DNA from: Paenalcaligenes hominis
Lineage (GTDB): Bacteria; Pseudomonadota; Gammaproteobacteria; Burkholderiales; Burkholderiaceae_B
Direction: 5' to 3'
Assembly: GCF_011927625.1 (NCBI RefSeq)
Contig: NZ_JAATIZ010000003.1
Span: forward strand, 62,001-126,000
DNA: 64,000 nucleotides
Shown here piece by piece: positions 15,279 to 24,800 of the stretch. Numbering within the stretch: position 1 is the first letter of the stretch; each line of letters starts with the position of its first letter. Under the pieces are notes generated by a model. It searched no databases and had not been told where the DNA came from. It saw nothing but the letters and a program-made list of their open reading frames with translations. The translations under genes were made by a program, and so were the position numbers.

Positions 15279-16889
15279 ATGTCTAACGCCCTCATCACCA
15301 AAGAGGTGGCGAAACGCCGCACTTTTGCCATTATTTCTCACCCAGACGCGGGTAAAACCACACTTACAGAAAAACTCTTGTTGTTTGCGGGTGCGATTCA
15401 AATTGCAGGCAGCGTCAAGTCGCGTAAAGCCGAACGTCATGCGTCTTCTGACTGGATGGATATCGAAAAGCAACGCGGTATTTCTGTTGCTTCCTCTGTG
15501 ATGCAAATGGAATACCGCGACTGCGTCATTAACTTGCTTGATACCCCAGGGCACCAAGACTTCTCTGAGGACACTTACCGTGTACTTACAGCAGTCGATG
15601 CGGCGCTCATGGTCATTGATGCAGCAAACGGGGTCGAGCCCCAAACCATTCGTTTATTACAGGTCTGTCGGGCGCGCAACACCCCCATTATCACCTTTAT
15701 CAACAAGCTTGATCGCGAAGTTCAAGAGCCGCTCGATCTCTTAGCCGAAATCGAAGAACACTTAGGCATGGACGCCATCCCTTTCTCTTGGCCAGTTGGT
15801 ATGGCACGTCGTTTTGCGGGTGTGTTTAATATTCCTAAAGACCAAATGCATGTGTTTGATAGTTCTGCTAAAGATCATCGTGCCGAAAACGAAGAGCTTA
15901 TTCCGGGTCTGCACAACCCAGAAAATGAAGCACGTTTTGGTGCTGAGTTTAAAAAATCCCAAGAGGAAATTGAGCTTATCCAAGCCGCTACCCCGGACTT
16001 TGATCTCGATGCCTTTTTAGCAGGCAAGCAAACCCCTGTGTTTTTTGGTTCGGCCCTCAACAATTTTGGGGTCCAAGAGGTATTAGACGCACTGGTCGAC
16101 ATGGCACCCGCCCCTGGCCCACGCGAGTCTGTACAGCGCTTGGTACAGCCCACCGAGCCCAAATTCACCGGTATGGTGTTTAAAGTCCAAGCCAATATGG
16201 ATCCGGCCCACCGCGACCGCGTCGCATTTGTGCGCGTTAGTTCAGGGCACTTTACACGAGGCATGCGTCTACGTGTGGCACGTACTAACAAAGAAATTCG
16301 CCCTAATAACGTGGTATCGTTTTTATCTCAGCGCCGCGACTTAGTGGATGAGGCTTTTGCTGGTGACATCATTGGTATTCCTAATCACGGCGTATTACAA
16401 CTTGGCGATGTCTTAACTGAAGGCGAGGTGCTTCAATTTACTGGCTTGCCTTTTTTTGCCCCCGAACTGTTCCAAACAGTCGAAGTCAAAGACCCACTAC
16501 GCACTAAACAGTTGCGCACGGGTTTAACTCAGCTCGGCGAAGAAGGTGCCATTCAGGTCTTTAGGCCTTATCTCACCAGTGGCAGCCTATTATTAGGTGC
16601 TGTCGGTCAGCTACAATTTGAAGTCGTCGCTGATCGCTTAAAACATGAATACGGTGTTGATGCACGCATGGCTTCGTCACGCTACAACTTAGCTCGCTGG
16701 GTTACCTCAACCAACCCTGCCGCATTGAAAAAGTTTATCGAGACTAATGCCGCTAATATTGCTTATGATGTGGTAGATGCCGTAGCATTTTTAGCCAGCT
16801 CACCCGCCCAATTACGGGTAGCCCAAGAACTGAATCCTGATGTAGAGTTTCATGACATGCGTGAACACAGCGGGCAACTCTTTGGCTAA
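15279..16889 (+). CDS. prfC: Peptide chain release factor 3
   Basis: Translational GTPase RF3, which removes RF1 or RF2 from the ribosome after peptide release. The 536-residue length fits the family. G1 is SHPDAGKTT (residues 20-28), the switch region has DWMDIEKQRGISVASS, which is characteristic of RF3, G3 is DTPGHQD and G4 is NKLD. The C-terminal part includes the RF3 domain with GAVGQLQFEVV and a VTSTNP.ALKKF segment. ATG 15279 gives the usual MSN...EVAKRRTFAIISHPD start. It stands alone between a terminator and the next gene 106 nt downstream. Confidence 0.97.
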   Translation: MSNALITKEVAKRRTFAIISHPDAGKTTLTEKLLLFAGAIQIAGSVKSRKAERHASSDWMDIEKQRGISVASSVMQMEYRDCVINLLDTPGHQDFSEDTYRVLTAVDAALMVIDAANGVEPQTIRLLQVCRARNTPIITFINKLDREVQEPLDLLAEIEEHLGMDAIPFSWPVGMARRFAGVFNIPKDQMHVFDSSAKDHRAENEELIPGLHNPENEARFGAEFKKSQEEIELIQAATPDFDLDAFLAGKQTPVFFGSALNNFGVQEVLDALVDMAPAPGPRESVQRLVQPTEPKFTGMVFKVQANMDPAHRDRVAFVRVSSGHFTRGMRLRVARTNKEIRPNNVVSFLSQRRDLVDEAFAGDIIGIPNHGVLQLGDVLTEGEVLQFTGLPFFAPELFQTVEVKDPLRTKQLRTGLTQLGEEGAIQVFRPYLTSGSLLLGAVGQLQFEVVADRLKHEYGVDARMASSRYNLARWVTSTNPAALKKFIETNAANIAYDVVDAVAFLASSPAQLRVAQELNPDVEFHDMREHSGQLFG

Positions 16890-16995
16890 AAAAAGTTACA
16901 AGACTTCCCAGCACTGTTGGATTCTGTCACATGCAACAGGACGCAATTCAGTACAATAGTCGTATTCATTTAATTTTCAGTACCAATCCCTATCT

Positions 16996-17664
16996 ATGTC
17001 TTGGCGTATTCTTCTTGCCACCTTATTACTCGGTATAGCTGCCTCGGTGTGGGGTGGGTTTCAACTGGGTAACTGGCTTATTGAGCACGGTCCTCTTAAG
17101 TCCGACGTCTTTGACGCCTACAAAGACCTCTACACGGTGCCTACTCTGGATGCAGACGGTAAACCTTATGTGCCTTCTCCGCCGCAACCTTTGGTGAGTG
17201 GGCGTTTGGCCGTACCCGACGACATCACGCCTTTAGACTGGGAAATCAGCCAAGACACCAATTTGCTCTCCGAGCGCCCCCCTATTGCTTTAGCTACTGC
17301 CAACCAAGGATTTACTACGGGCAACTTTAACCGCACCGCCGTCAGTCCCAGTGGGCTTCAAGGCATCGCTCAAATCAATAACACGGGCTCTCAGCGCGGC
17401 CTAAGCAATAATCCCAACACCGATGTGCTGCAGCCCATTGATATGGATGCCCCGCCACCACCGCCATCTCAAGAGGTCCAAGTCAACAACCTGCCTGTGC
17501 AAAAAAACCCCAATTGGCAGGGGGACTTTCAACGCGAGTTGGCTATGTGCGACTCGAAAAGCTTTTTACAGACGCCTAGCTGTAAATGGGATGCACGTAA
17601 TAAATACTGCGGCCCAAACAATGCATGGGGCAAGGTACCCAACTGCCCACCTAAAGCCTTTTAA
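16996..17664 (+). CDS. Unknown membrane-anchored, Pro-rich protein with C-terminal Cys cluster
   Basis: I do not recognise this 222-residue protein. An N-terminal hydrophobic segment (about residues 4-27, ILLATLLLGIAASVWGGFQL) is a signal anchor or uncleaved signal. The middle is low in hydrophobic residues and Asn/Pro-rich, with a run of six Pro near residue 155. The last 45 residues hold four Cys in MCDSKSF...SCKWDARNKYCGPN...NCPP, which suggests a small disulfide-stabilised periplasmic domain. It lies alone between prfC and a shared terminator. Probably exported; function not inferable. Confidence 0.65.
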   Translation: MSWRILLATLLLGIAASVWGGFQLGNWLIEHGPLKSDVFDAYKDLYTVPTLDADGKPYVPSPPQPLVSGRLAVPDDITPLDWEISQDTNLLSERPPIALATANQGFTTGNFNRTAVSPSGLQGIAQINNTGSQRGLSNNPNTDVLQPIDMDAPPPPPSQEVQVNNLPVQKNPNWQGDFQRELAMCDSKSFLQTPSCKWDARNKYCGPNNAWGKVPNCPPKAF

Positions 17665-17668
17665 AAAC

Positions 17669-17701
17669 AAAAAACCCCAAAATAAATTTTTGGGGTTTTT
17701 T
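17669..17701. terminator. Bidirectional Rho-independent terminator
   Basis: A near-symmetric hairpin: A-rich arm and CCCC (17675-17678) with GGGG (17692-17695) and a T-rich arm. T tracts follow on both strands, so it can end both the unknown Cys-cluster gene (plus) and bfr (minus). Confidence 0.85.
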
Positions 17702-17712
17702 GATGGCAGCGC

Positions 17713-18192
17713 TTATTCGGAAGGGGTGCTGCTTTGACTTTGTAGGTAATTTTGCAAACCCATCTTTGCAACCAAGTCTTGTTGCGTTTCTAACCAATCG
17801 ATGTGCTCTTCGGTGTCTTTTAGAATATGAAGCAGTAAATCGCGCGAGACAAAATCACCCACACTTTCACAATGTTTAATGCCTTCGACCACTGTATGGC
17901 GCGCCGCACTTTCTAGCGATAAATCACAAGCTAGAATTTCAGGTACGTCTTCGCCAATACGCAGTTTGTGTAGATCTTGGAGATTAGGCAGCCCATCAAG
18001 CATTAAAATGCGATCAATGAGTAAGTCGGCGTGTTTCATTTCGCCAATGGACTCGTCGTACTCGACCTTGCCAAGCTTATCAAAGCCCCAGTGATTCAGC
18101 ATACGAGCATGCAAAAAATACTGGTTAATAGCCGTCAGTTCGTTTTTTAACTGCTGATTTAAATACGCTATGACCTGTTTATCGCCTTTCAT
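17713..18192 (-). CDS. bfr: Bacterioferritin
   Basis: Haem-containing ferritin that oxidises and stores iron in a 24-mer. From ATG 18192 the protein is 159 residues with the standard [15 protein letters not shown] start; an ideal AAGGAGGT site precedes it, so the longer frame from 18222 is rejected. Ferroxidase ligands E18, E51, H54, E94 and H130 and the haem-ligand M52 are all at E. coli numbering. Position 127, where E. coli has the bridging Glu, is Thr (D126-T127-E128-E129-H130). Its partner bfd lies 104 nt upstream on the same strand, so the pair probably forms one iron-storage/release unit. Confidence 0.95.
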   Translation of the reverse strand: MKGDKQVIAYLNQQLKNELTAINQYFLHARMLNHWGFDKLGKVEYDESIGEMKHADLLIDRILMLDGLPNLQDLHKLRIGEDVPEILACDLSLESAARHTVVEGIKHCESVGDFVSRDLLLHILKDTEEHIDWLETQQDLVAKMGLQNYLQSQSSTPSE

Positions 18193-18295
18193 GGTGACCT
18201 CCTTTGAACATAATTGACTCATTATAAAGCAGTCTAAAACACTACAAGCTAATGAGAACTAATATCAAGCGTTCTGGAGGTGTATTAGGCGACGA

Positions 18296-18550
18296 TTACG
18301 AGTAAGCCACCGCGGCTGGTAACACTTGTGTGTCATTGGCAGCAGGCCGTTGCACGCGAGAAATCTCGGTAGCATGCAACACGTTGTCGCTAGCCATAGC
18401 AGGCAGTAAGCTCATTGCGCTTTCAGCACAACGGCCACAATTTGTTGCGACACCCAAATCAAACTGAAGGTCGGCAAGCGTGGTGGCCCCATTGGCTACT
18501 GCTTCTTTAATTTGACTGTCAGTAATTGCGTTACAGATACAAATATACAT
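18296..18550 (-). CDS. bfd: Bacterioferritin-associated ferredoxin
   Basis: A small [2Fe-2S] protein that reduces bacterioferritin so that stored iron is released. From ATG 18550 it is 84 residues and starts MYICICNAITD. Four cluster cysteines are C4, C6, C38 and C41 (CxC then CxxC), the family signature. The last 35 residues (Ala/Val-rich, ending PAAVAYS) extend beyond the short E. coli protein. The frame is also open from ATG 18565, but those codons (ATG ATA ATG ATT CTC) are the Fur box itself. No good ribosome site is visible before 18550. Repression by Fur with iron is expected. Confidence 0.9.
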   Translation of the reverse strand: MYICICNAITDSQIKEAVANGATTLADLQFDLGVATNCGRCAESAMSLLPAMASDNVLHATEISRVQRPAANDTQVLPAAVAYS

Positions 18551-18569
18551 GAGAATCATTATCATTCAT
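18551..18569 (-). promoter_or_regulatory. Fur box at the bfd start
   Basis: On the minus strand the sequence reads GATAATGATTCTC next to the bfd ATG, matching the core hexamer GATAAT fully and the opposite half well. It lies directly against the start codon, so bound Fur would cover the translation initiation region and probably the transcription start. Confidence 0.75.
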
Positions 18570-18747
18570 TCATCGAATCTCGACAATAGCACTTAATTTA
18601 TCTATTTTCAAGCCCAAACCCATTTCCGCGCACTCTGGCTTAGAATAGGAGCTTTACTCCCAAATGTGAGGGTGAAAACACTACTGCTTTGCGTCGCATT
18701 TACCCTACAATAACCACTTCATTCATTCCAAGGCTTAGGTCAAAACC

Positions 18748-19344
18748 ATGCAAAGTTTCTCCGTAGCTGATACTGACTCCAAAACTCATCACCCATTGCC
18801 TACGATTAAAGATCGAATCCACGTCCATAAAGCGGTCTTACGGCTTACCGCCCTTTATAAAGTGATTGCAATTAGTGTCTGTGCGGTCGTTGCCCTGGTT
18901 TGGTATGGCCTCGTACAACGCACGCTTACTTTTGGGGCCGAGCTCGATTATTCAGGTTTAGAAGCCTTGGGCTTAGACGGTGCTTTAATCAAGCAATACA
19001 ATCCATTTTTCTGGTGGACCGTCATTGGCATTTGCTCGTTATTGGTGTTTTATTTGCTCTTTCATTTTGTGCAATACACCCGCCAACGAGCGAGCCAAAA
19101 GGTAGTTAGCGCCGATCAGCTTGAATCCCTTTTACAGCAACTTTCCCCCAGCGCTATTCATGTGTTGGGTTGGTGTTGGGAAAATCGGCGCTTTCCTATT
19201 ACAGTCGGTGTTTTGCAACATACTCAACAACAACTTGCTGCAAACCGTTACTCGTTGATTTGTTTAGCAAAAGATCAGGAGCAGCAGTTACTTAAACCGC
19301 GTTCTAGTGCTCCAAGTAAAGCAGAGGCCTTGCATCATCTTTAA
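18748..19344 (+). CDS. Unknown two-TM membrane protein
   Basis: I do not recognise this 198-residue protein. Two hydrophobic helices (about residues 38-60, VIAISVCAVVALVWYGLV, and about 88-108, FWWTVIGICSLLVFYLLFHF) flank a short loop. A cytoplasmic or soluble C-terminal part of about 85 residues follows, with LESLLQQLSPSAIHVLGWCWENRRFP. It precedes the leuA leader by only 21 nt on the same strand, so it may be read into the leu region, but no functional link is evident. Probably a real gene, given codon use and the good hydropathy pattern. Confidence 0.6.
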   Translation: MQSFSVADTDSKTHHPLPTIKDRIHVHKAVLRLTALYKVIAISVCAVVALVWYGLVQRTLTFGAELDYSGLEALGLDGALIKQYNPFFWWTVIGICSLLVFYLLFHFVQYTRQRASQKVVSADQLESLLQQLSPSAIHVLGWCWENRRFPITVGVLQHTQQQLAANRYSLICLAKDQEQQLLKPRSSAPSKAEALHHL

Positions 19345-19365
19345 TTTTGTGGTTTATTATCACTC

Positions 19366-19497
19366 ATGTCTATTGCACGCACGCCCTCTCTTTGCAGTCT
19401 TTTAGCTGCCGGTTCACACCGTGGCATTTCTGCGCGTGCTTATGCAATCACTCTCTCTCTACTGCCACTTCTACTAGCGCCCGGTTGCCGGGCCTAG
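19366..19497 (+). CDS. leu leader peptide (43 residues)
   Basis: A short frame directly upstream of leuA, ATG 19366 to TAG 19495-19497. It encodes 43 residues, of which nine are Leu; six of eight residues at 30-37 are Leu (LSLLPLLL), using CTC, CTA, CTG, CTT, CTA, CTA. The leucine codons lie just before a GC-rich hairpin that contains the end of the frame. This is the arrangement of a ribosome-stalling leader that senses charged tRNA-Leu. It is too short for usual gene callers. No clear Shine-Dalgarno sequence precedes it. A longer frame in another phase (19347-19580) overlaps it and has no such logic. Confidence 0.7.
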   Translation: MSIARTPSLCSLLAAGSHRGISARAYAITLSLLPLLLAPGCRA

Positions 19498-19585
19498 AGT
19501 CTAGTGGCAGTCCGGCAGCCATATACCCAGCCACCTATTTGAACGCCGTCACCGGCTTTTCAAGTGTTAATGTGGTTTAGGTGGC
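19461..19585 (+). promoter_or_regulatory. Putative leuA attenuator RNA
   Basis: Several mutually dependent pairings surround the end of the leader peptide. The Leu-codon segment ACTGCCAC (19461-19468) pairs with GTGGCAGT (19504-19511), enclosing a 6-bp hairpin GCCCGG/CCGGGC (19479-19493). Downstream TTGAA-C-GCCG (19539-19548) pairs with CGGC-TT-TTCAA (19553-19563), and GCCACCTA (19530-19537) pairs with TAGGTGGC (19578-19585). A ribosome on the Leu codons would break the first pairing. A classical terminator with a T tract is not obvious; only TTTT at 19557-19560 follows a short stem. Confidence 0.5.
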
Positions 19586-19624
19586 GGCGGAAAGTCTTAC
19601 TTTTCTGTCCCACAGGTGTATACA

Positions 19625-21304
19625 ATGATTTCAAACCCAGCCTCTAAATACGTGCCCTTTAGTCCTTTTACTAAAGACTTCTCTGAGCGCACTTGGCCCT
19701 CCAAACGTATTACCCACCCTCCTATCTGGATGAGCACCGACTTACGCGATGGCAACCAATCCTTGATTGAACCCATGAGTGTAGCGAGCAAATTACGTTT
19801 TTTTGATTTGCTTATCAAAATCGGCTTCAAAGAAATCGAAGTCGGTTTCCCCTCGGCTTCCCAGACTGACTTCGATTTTGTACGTAAACTGATTGATGAA
19901 AACCGCATCCCAGACGATGTCACCATCATTGGTTTGACTCAAGCTCGCCAAGATCTAATCGAGCGTACTGCCGAGGCCATGGCTGGCGCTAAAACCGCCA
20001 TGATTCACTTGTATAACGCCTGCGCGCCTTCGTTTCGCCGCATTGTTTTTAATATGGAAAAAGACCAAATTAAAAACATTGCCGTGACCGGAACTCGCCT
20101 TGTAAAAGAGGCCATCAAAGCGTATCCAGAAACGAAATGGCGTTATCAGTATTCCCCCGAGGTCTTTAGCACCACCGAGCCCGAATTTGCTCTAGAGGTG
20201 TGTAATGCCGTAACAGCCGAATGGCAACCCACCCCCGAAGATCCGATCGTATTCAACTTGCCCGCCACCATCGAGGCCACCACACCCAATTTATATGCGG
20301 ATCAAATTGAATGGATGCACAATAATCTCGATCGCCGTGACAGCATTATCTTAAGTTTGCACCCTCACAACGACCGTGGCACAGGTGTTGCCGCTGCTGA
20401 ACTAGGGGTTATGGCCGGTGCAGATCGTGTCGAAGGATGTTTATTTGGCAATGGGGAACGCACAGGTAACGTCTGCTTGGTCACCTTAGCCCTCAATCTT
20501 TACACCCAAGGGGTGCATCCAGGCTTAGACTTTTCCGATATTGACGTCATCCGTCAAATTGCAGAGGAATGCAATCAGCTACCGGTCCACCCACGTCACC
20601 CTTATGCTGGCGATTTAGTCTTCACTGCGTTTTCCGGTTCTCATCAAGACGCCATCAAAAAAGGCTTTGCACAACGCAAGCCAGATACAGTTTGGGAAGT
20701 GCCTTACTTACCGATTGACCCCGCTGACTTAGGTCGTAGCTACGACGCCGTCATTCGTGTTAATAGCCAGTCAGGCAAAGGCGGGGTGTCGTACTTGCTA
20801 GAACAAGAACACGGCTTGGTGTTGCCGCGTCGTCTGCAAATTGAATTTAGCCGTGCCATTCAACGTGTCACCGATTCCACCGGCAAGGAAGTCAATCCAG
20901 AACAAGTGCACGATATTTTCGTTAAAGAATATTTGCAAACCGATGGCCCGTGGAAGCTAGTCAGCCATCAAATTACGAGCCAGCCTAAATCCGGCGATCA
21001 GGCCCAGCAGTTTGAGATCAGTATCAACATGACTAAAAACGGCGAGCCACAGCAGTTTACAGGAACAGGCGAAGGGGCGTTGGCCGCGTTTATTAGTGCG
21101 CTTGATTTACCTATTCGTATTATGGACTATACCGAACACGCGATCGGAAGCGGTACTGACACGCGTGCTGCCACCTACGTTGAAATGCGTATTGGTGAAA
21201 GCCCAAGTGGCTTCGGCGTGGGCATCCATCAGGACATTTTAACCTCGTCCTTTAAAGCGGTTCTTAGTGCATTAAACCGCCATGCCTTACAAAGCGAAGC
21301 CTAA
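19625..21304 (+). CDS. leuA: 2-isopropylmalate synthase
   Basis: Condenses acetyl-CoA and 2-oxoisovalerate, the first committed step of leucine synthesis. The 559-residue protein is the long LeuA form: a TIM-barrel HMGL-like domain (STDLRDGNQ near residue 38, [16 protein letters not shown] and [10 protein letters not shown] as metal and substrate segments) and a C-terminal allosteric domain that binds leucine. ATG 19625 with AGG at 19613-19615 gives the usual MISNPASKY start; the GTG at 19616 is nine bases upstream. Expression is probably set by the leader described above and activity by leucine feedback. A terminator follows. Confidence 0.96.
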   Translation: MISNPASKYVPFSPFTKDFSERTWPSKRITHPPIWMSTDLRDGNQSLIEPMSVASKLRFFDLLIKIGFKEIEVGFPSASQTDFDFVRKLIDENRIPDDVTIIGLTQARQDLIERTAEAMAGAKTAMIHLYNACAPSFRRIVFNMEKDQIKNIAVTGTRLVKEAIKAYPETKWRYQYSPEVFSTTEPEFALEVCNAVTAEWQPTPEDPIVFNLPATIEATTPNLYADQIEWMHNNLDRRDSIILSLHPHNDRGTGVAAAELGVMAGADRVEGCLFGNGERTGNVCLVTLALNLYTQGVHPGLDFSDIDVIRQIAEECNQLPVHPRHPYAGDLVFTAFSGSHQDAIKKGFAQRKPDTVWEVPYLPIDPADLGRSYDAVIRVNSQSGKGGVSYLLEQEHGLVLPRRLQIEFSRAIQRVTDSTGKEVNPEQVHDIFVKEYLQTDGPWKLVSHQITSQPKSGDQAQQFEISINMTKNGEPQQFTGTGEGALAAFISALDLPIRIMDYTEHAIGSGTDTRAATYVEMRIGESPSGFGVGIHQDILTSSFKAVLSALNRHALQSEA

Positions 21305-21326
21305 AGGCTACGCATAGGCTGCCATG

Positions 21327-21354
21327 AAAACTGGGCGTAATGCCCAGTTTTTTT
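21327..21354 (+). terminator. Rho-independent terminator
   Basis: Stem AAAACTGGGC (21327-21336) with GCCCAGTTTT (21342-21351), then more T. It ends leuA. Confidence 0.9.
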
Positions 21355-21404
21355 ATCGGATAGCACGGAAAACCGCGCCGTTAAGGGTGGGGACGATGCC
21401 CTTG

Positions 21405-21752
21405 CTACCACGGTGAGTCTGCAGGCTCCCACATCACATCCACCCCTGCTTTTTCGGCCTCACGCAACATTTCAAATAAAGGAAAAGCCCGCTGTTTAAA
21501 GCCTACGGCTTGAACAATATTGAGCTTTTGTTTAGGCAGGTCTTCGTCCTCGCGCTCTTCAGGCTCGACCGCATTGTGCATGGCCTCTTTTAAATTCACT
21601 AGGGCTGCAGGTAGTTGAGCTACCGTAAAGACGCCCCGAGGCGGCACTTCATCATTATCAAAATGCTTACCCGCTGCAATAAGTACCGGTAATGCATCTT
21701 TAGCTAACATCAAAATTGAACCTGACGCTTTGGAAACAAATTTAATTAACAT
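21405..21752 (-). CDS. DUF1840-family protein
   Basis: A 115-residue cytosolic protein of the DUF1840 family, which is common in betaproteobacteria and has no known function. Hallmarks are the start MLIKFVSKASGSILML, the RGVFTVAQLPAALVNLKEAM segment, an acidic linker (EPEEREDEDL) and a C-terminal RAFPLFEMLREAEKAGVDVMWE. It is transcribed away from the RHS gene and converges on leuA. Nothing in its context reveals a role. Confidence 0.85.
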   Translation of the reverse strand: MLIKFVSKASGSILMLAKDALPVLIAAGKHFDNDEVPPRGVFTVAQLPAALVNLKEAMHNAVEPEEREDEDLPKQKLNIVQAVGFKQRAFPLFEMLREAEKAGVDVMWEPADSPW

Positions 21753-21852
21753 CTGGTTTCCCCTCTTAGATAATTAAAGCCTGATTGTGAATTTATACGC
21801 TTTTTCACTGGCACCATACCACTATAAATGAATAGTTGGCCCGAGAAAACGT

Positions 21853-24800
21853 ATGCGCTATGTAATCTTACTACTGCTCGTCTTACCGCTCACCCTAATG
21901 GCCGAGCCCTTAAGCTGTAGCCCCCCGACATTACAATCCGTGTGCTCCACCCAAGATCTAAGCCCTGACTCGGGCTCTGGCTTGTTCAGCATGCCTTTGC
22001 TTGCTTTTAATCCTATCCACCTACGCGATGGCAACAAGTACCTAAAGGAAACCGATTATGTCCCCCACCCCGCTGCGCCCGACCTTGAATTAGTACGGTA
22101 TTACGACTCAATGGCTACTCACTATAGCGCGTTCAGTAGCCACTGGCAGCTTTCTTATGATATTCGTTTAGTGGAGCATTCAGAGGCTCCCCACATCGTG
22201 CTGCCTAATGGCATGCGCCTCAATCTATCCTCTGCATCTGGGCGTTTGACTCAGGCAGGCCACCAACGTATTTGGCACACCTCCCATAACGAAACCTGGC
22301 ATTTTGACCGATTTGGTTGGTTACAACGTATTCAGCGTCCTCATACGCCCCCTCTGCATATTTATCGCTATGCTCATGGCCCTCTGCTGCATCGCATTCA
22401 CTTCATCGAGCAAAGCCAACAACGTTTAATTTTTAGCTATGACTCATCTCAGCCTGCTTTGGTTCAAAAGGTCCAAACACCTGTCGGCGTCATTCATTAC
22501 GACTACCAGCCACTGCCTGACTCTACGCTTTATCAACTCTATCAGGTGCGTTTTCCCGATCAACGTCGTCTTTACTACCACTACGAAGCCCAATACCAAA
22601 GTCAAAATGCTGGCCTTATTACTGGGAAAAGCATTCAGCTCCATCCACATGCGCCGCCTCGTCGCGTTCGCAGCTGGGTCTACAACACGCGCAAGCAAGC
22701 TCATTTCATGATGGCTGAAACCCCGTCTCAGTGGATACGACTGCATTTTCCTAAGGCGACACACCCTCATAAAACCCATATTGATAGCCCTCAGGGCCGA
22801 ACCACCGTGCATTTTTCCTCGCACGCTAGAGGCGAAATAGAACGTGTTACAGGGGCCTTATGTTGGGCTTGTCCCCCCACATTCACCCAACACCCTCACC
22901 AGATTCAATTGGCTCATGCTCGCTTTGACCGTCAACTCCGCTGGTGGGAGGGCAACCCGCTAGGGTGGCCACAGCTGCGCTTAGAGTACGATGCCCGCCA
23001 CCGCTTAACCGCGTGGTCTAGTGCAACGCTTGGGCCTACTCAACTACGCTACGATAAACACGGGCGAGCTCAACAAATGCATTACCCAAATGGTGATCGT
23101 CAACAGGTGCATTACTCTCATAGTGGGGCCGTACAACGCATTGATTATTACTCAGGGCACGACACCATGCAGACCCATTTACGCCGTCCCCAACCGCATC
23201 ATTTACAGCTGCAGCAACCTAATGAAAAGGAAAGCTTACATTATTTAGTGTCAGGGCAGCTGCAGCAGCGCCAAGTAGACCGTTTTTTTTACCCTCCTCA
23301 CAGCACACAGCGCCACCATTGGCATTACAAGGATCAGTTTGATTACGATGCCAACCACCAATTGCGTAAACATCACCTACCCGAAGGCGGAGCCTTGTAT
23401 TACGAATGGAAAGGCTCGACATTGCACCGTATCTACTGGCAGAACACGGCAGGCCAGCACCGATTAGTCGCCCAGGCCGTTGCAGGCGGTTTGGCTTACG
23501 GTAATGGTCTATTGCGCCTAGAGGTATCGACGCCACGCTTTCACTGGCTCAGCCATACCCACCCCGACGCCCTATGGTGGCAACAGCTGCTAGTTAAAAA
23601 TCCGCACGGCCTAATCTCAGCGCAGCGTCTTCACGCCCCCGCTCACTCAACGGCTGCTCCTGTGCATCGGGTTTTTTCATATAATGCGCAGCACCAAATC
23701 CATCGTGATGAAACCACTTCCTTGCAGTGGCATGCCGATGGCAGCTTGTCCTCTTCATCTGTCATGCCATCACCCAAAATTCAACGGGATGCGTCCGGTT
23801 TAGCCACTCAATACCAAGATCAATCACGACACTACATACTGCGTTATAACCCCATGCGTAGACTAAATGTAGTACTTGAGCACAATAAAACTGTACAAAA
23901 AAACAGCTATAATTCGGCGGGTTTTAGGGTTTATACACAACATTATCCACAGGCGCTCCAACAGTTTTTTCTTTATCACGAAAAAAAACTGGTGGCCGAG
24001 TTTACGGCCCCCTTCGAGGCCAAACTCCCTGTACATGCGGCTCACCCTATCTCAAGACGTTACATCTATTGGCATGACCAGCCCGTGGGCTTAATCGACT
24101 ACGATCTAAACCCCACCGGAGAGCTATTAGTTATGCACAGCGATCACCTCGGCGCAGTACACACGATCAGCGACCAAAAACAGCAGCTACGCTGGGCGGC
24201 CCAATACGACACCTTTGGCAGGCTGCAATCCAGTCAAGGGGATCTCAACTTACATTTACGCCGAGCCGGGCAATACTACGATCTCGCCACGGGGTGGCAT
24301 GTGAACGGCGTACGCACTTACCTACCTCAACAGGGGCATTACCTCGAACCCGACCCGTTAGGCCCCAGCCCATTTAGCCAACTGTATGGGTATGCCAATC
24401 AGCAACCCCTTAACCACACGGATCCATGGGGACTCGTGCTGTTTGCATTTGATGGTACGCGCTACGATGAACGCAGTGGTGGTGTGATTCATCAGCTCCA
24501 CACTCAAACCACCGAACCCAGCTTTTATGTAGGGGGTCCAGGCCAAGCCGATGAGCTCACATGGGACGCCATGGTGGCGTACTCAGCTGACCGCCTTATA
24601 CAGCAACAATGGCAAAACCTACTCAACTACTTGAACTCTATCCCCCCTGCCACCGCCCCTATCCCCATCGATATTATTGGGTTTTCTCGGGGGGCAGCAT
24701 TAGGACGGCATTTTGCGAACCAAATCATTCAGCACAGTCAAAATGGTTTTTTTAGTTATACCGATACCTATGGAATGCAGGTTCAAGCCTGCATTCAACC

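Noticed and set aside
19347-19580. 77-residue frame before leuA
   Set aside because: It overlaps the Leu-rich leader frame in another phase; Cys/His/Ser-rich composition and no ribosome site.
21853-24420. RHS gene considered as an insecticidal TcC-type or T6SS Rhs effector
   Set aside because: There is a Sec-type signal peptide, no TcB/TcA partners, no PAAR or VgrG, and the C-terminus is a DUF2235 hydrolase.
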